A program made the translations under genes and the position numbers. Under the pieces are notes generated by a model. It saw only the letters and a list, made by a program, of their open reading frames with translations, did no database searches and had not been told where the DNA came from. From contig DMLA01000010.1 of the NCBI GenBank assembly GCA_003453555.1, positions 1 through 5,994 on the forward strand: a DNA stretch of 5,994 nt, given 5' to 3'. Each line of letters begins with the position of its first letter. Positions within the stretch are counted from its first letter, which is position 1. Source of the DNA: Chloroflexota bacterium. GTDB taxonomy: Bacteria; Chloroflexota; Anaerolineae; UBA7937. Below, piece by piece: positions 5,227 through 5,994 of this stretch.

Positions 5227-5994
5227 CTACTCGCATTGAGAGTAGCCACAGGCGGGACAGACGAGGCATCCCTCTACGAACTCCACCATGGCCCCGCAAT
5301 CGGGGCACTCGGGGCACATGCCCAAAAGGCTCCGTGGCGCTTCTCCTTCGTCGAAGAGCGGGAGTTGAAGGCCGTTAGATTTGATATACCTCTCCATCGC
5401 CTGACCGATGGCGTCGGCACAGGAGAGGATCATCTGCCCCTCTCGCCAGTTGGGGGCCGGGCAGCGGATGCCTCGCAACTGCTTGATGATCGCCTTGGTC
5501 TCCACGCCGGAGCGGAGGGCCAGCGATATGAGCCTGCCGATAGCCTCCGATTGGGAGGCCATGCAGCCCCCCGATTTCCCCATCTGGGTGAAGACCTCGC
5601 AGAGCCCTGTCTGATCCTCGTTGATGGTGATATATAAGGTCTGGCCGCACCCCACGGCCATCTTCTCCGTTGTGCCTCGGGTTACCTCGGGCCGAGGTCG
5701 AGGCCTGCGGGCAACCCTCCTCTGGGGCTCTTTGGAGAGGACTTGTCTCTCTCGGCTGCGGTCCCGATAGATGGTGAGCCCTTTACAGCCCAACTCATAA
5801 GCCAGAAGGTAGGCTTTCTTCACCTCCTCCACGGTAGCCTCATGGGGGAAGTTGATGGTCTTGGAGACGGCGTTGTCAGTATGCCGCTGGAAAGCGGCCT
5901 GGAGGCGGATATGCCACTCCGGGGCTATGTCGTGAGCGGTGACGAAGAGCCTTTGCACCGGGGGCGGTACCTCCTCCAACCCTTGGAGGGTGCC
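5227..5994 (-). CDS. nrdJ: Adenosylcobalamin-dependent (class II) ribonucleotide reductase, C-terminal fragment
   Basis: The reading frame continues through the right edge, so only the last 255 residues are present; a TTG at 5977-5979 is an internal codon, not the start. Class II RNR reduces ribonucleotides to deoxyribonucleotides using a B12-generated thiyl radical and works with or without oxygen. Residues 18-49 (VTAHDIAPEWHIRLQAAFQ, then TDNAVSKTINFP) and 56-85 (the helix leading to LGCKGLTIYRD) are typical of the barrel end of NrdJ. An Arg/Pro-rich linker follows (about 88-110), then a TSCPD domain (about 110-205, including GCGQTLYITINEDQTG and KSGGCMASQSEAIGRL). The end is cysteine-rich (C227, C230, C233, C243, C246, C249, C254), a zinc-ribbon-like tail finishing CPACGYSQC. 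The last cysteines may relay reducing power to the active site, as in related RNRs. The active-site cysteines and the B12 region lie outside the window. Confidence 0.95.
   Translation of the reverse strand, partial: GTLQGLEEVPPPVQRLFVTAHDIAPEWHIRLQAAFQRHTDNAVSKTINFPHEATVEEVKKAYLLAYELGCKGLTIYRDRSRERQVLSKEPQRRVARRPRPRPEVTRGTTEKMAVGCGQTLYITINEDQTGLCEVFTQMGKSGGCMASQSEAIGRLISLALRSGVETKAIIKQLRGIRCPAPNWREGQMILSCADAIGQAMERYIKSNGLQLPLFDEGEAPRSLLGMCPECPDCGAMVEFVEGCLVCPACGYSQCE

Overview
The window looks like a piece of a bacterial chromosome of moderately high G+C. The best guess for the lineage is an anaerobic or facultative member of the Chloroflexota. The clues are a lipoprotein whose mature N-terminus is a Thr-Pro-Tyr linker (PYPTYT repeats), an adenosylcobalamin-type ribonucleotide reductase, a soluble EtfBA pair, and a TPR protein of no recognised family. 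This assignment is inference: there is no rRNA or other taxonomic marker here.

Layout from left to right. Positions 1-309 (+) hold the C-terminal end of a signal peptide peptidase (SppA/protease IV family). Positions 310-619 contain no gene, but they carry a textbook sigma70-type promoter (TTGACA, 17-bp spacer, TACAAT, with a TG extension) and a leader of about 175 nt. Next come two plus-strand genes: a small lipoprotein (620-1249) and a TPR protein with a Gly-rich hydrophobic hairpin (1326-2612, probably a TTG start). The two may be cotranscribed. Positions 2613-2992 are a gene-free gap between converging genes, with an unusual density of inverted repeats, including a perfect 11-bp palindrome with a 5-nt loop.

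The right half is on the minus strand. etfB (4014-4805) and etfA (2993-3976) form a two-gene operon encoding both subunits of an electron transfer flavoprotein. A candidate promoter lies at 4871-4900, and a perfect CRP/FNR-family-like palindrome (TGTGA-N6-TCACA) sits just downstream of the predicted transcription start. Positions 4901-5175 are gene-free. An intrinsic terminator (5176-5203) then ends the last gene, the C-terminal third or so of a class II (B12-dependent) ribonucleotide reductase, nrdJ, which runs off the right edge.

How the genes work together: etfB and etfA form one heterodimer that passes electrons between flavoprotein dehydrogenases and an acceptor not encoded here. nrdJ supplies deoxyribonucleotides without needing oxygen. 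Apart from EtfBA, no joint pathway is visible. The least explained parts are the lipoprotein/TPR pair and the palindrome-rich convergent gap. No mobile element, CRISPR array or RNA gene was recognised.
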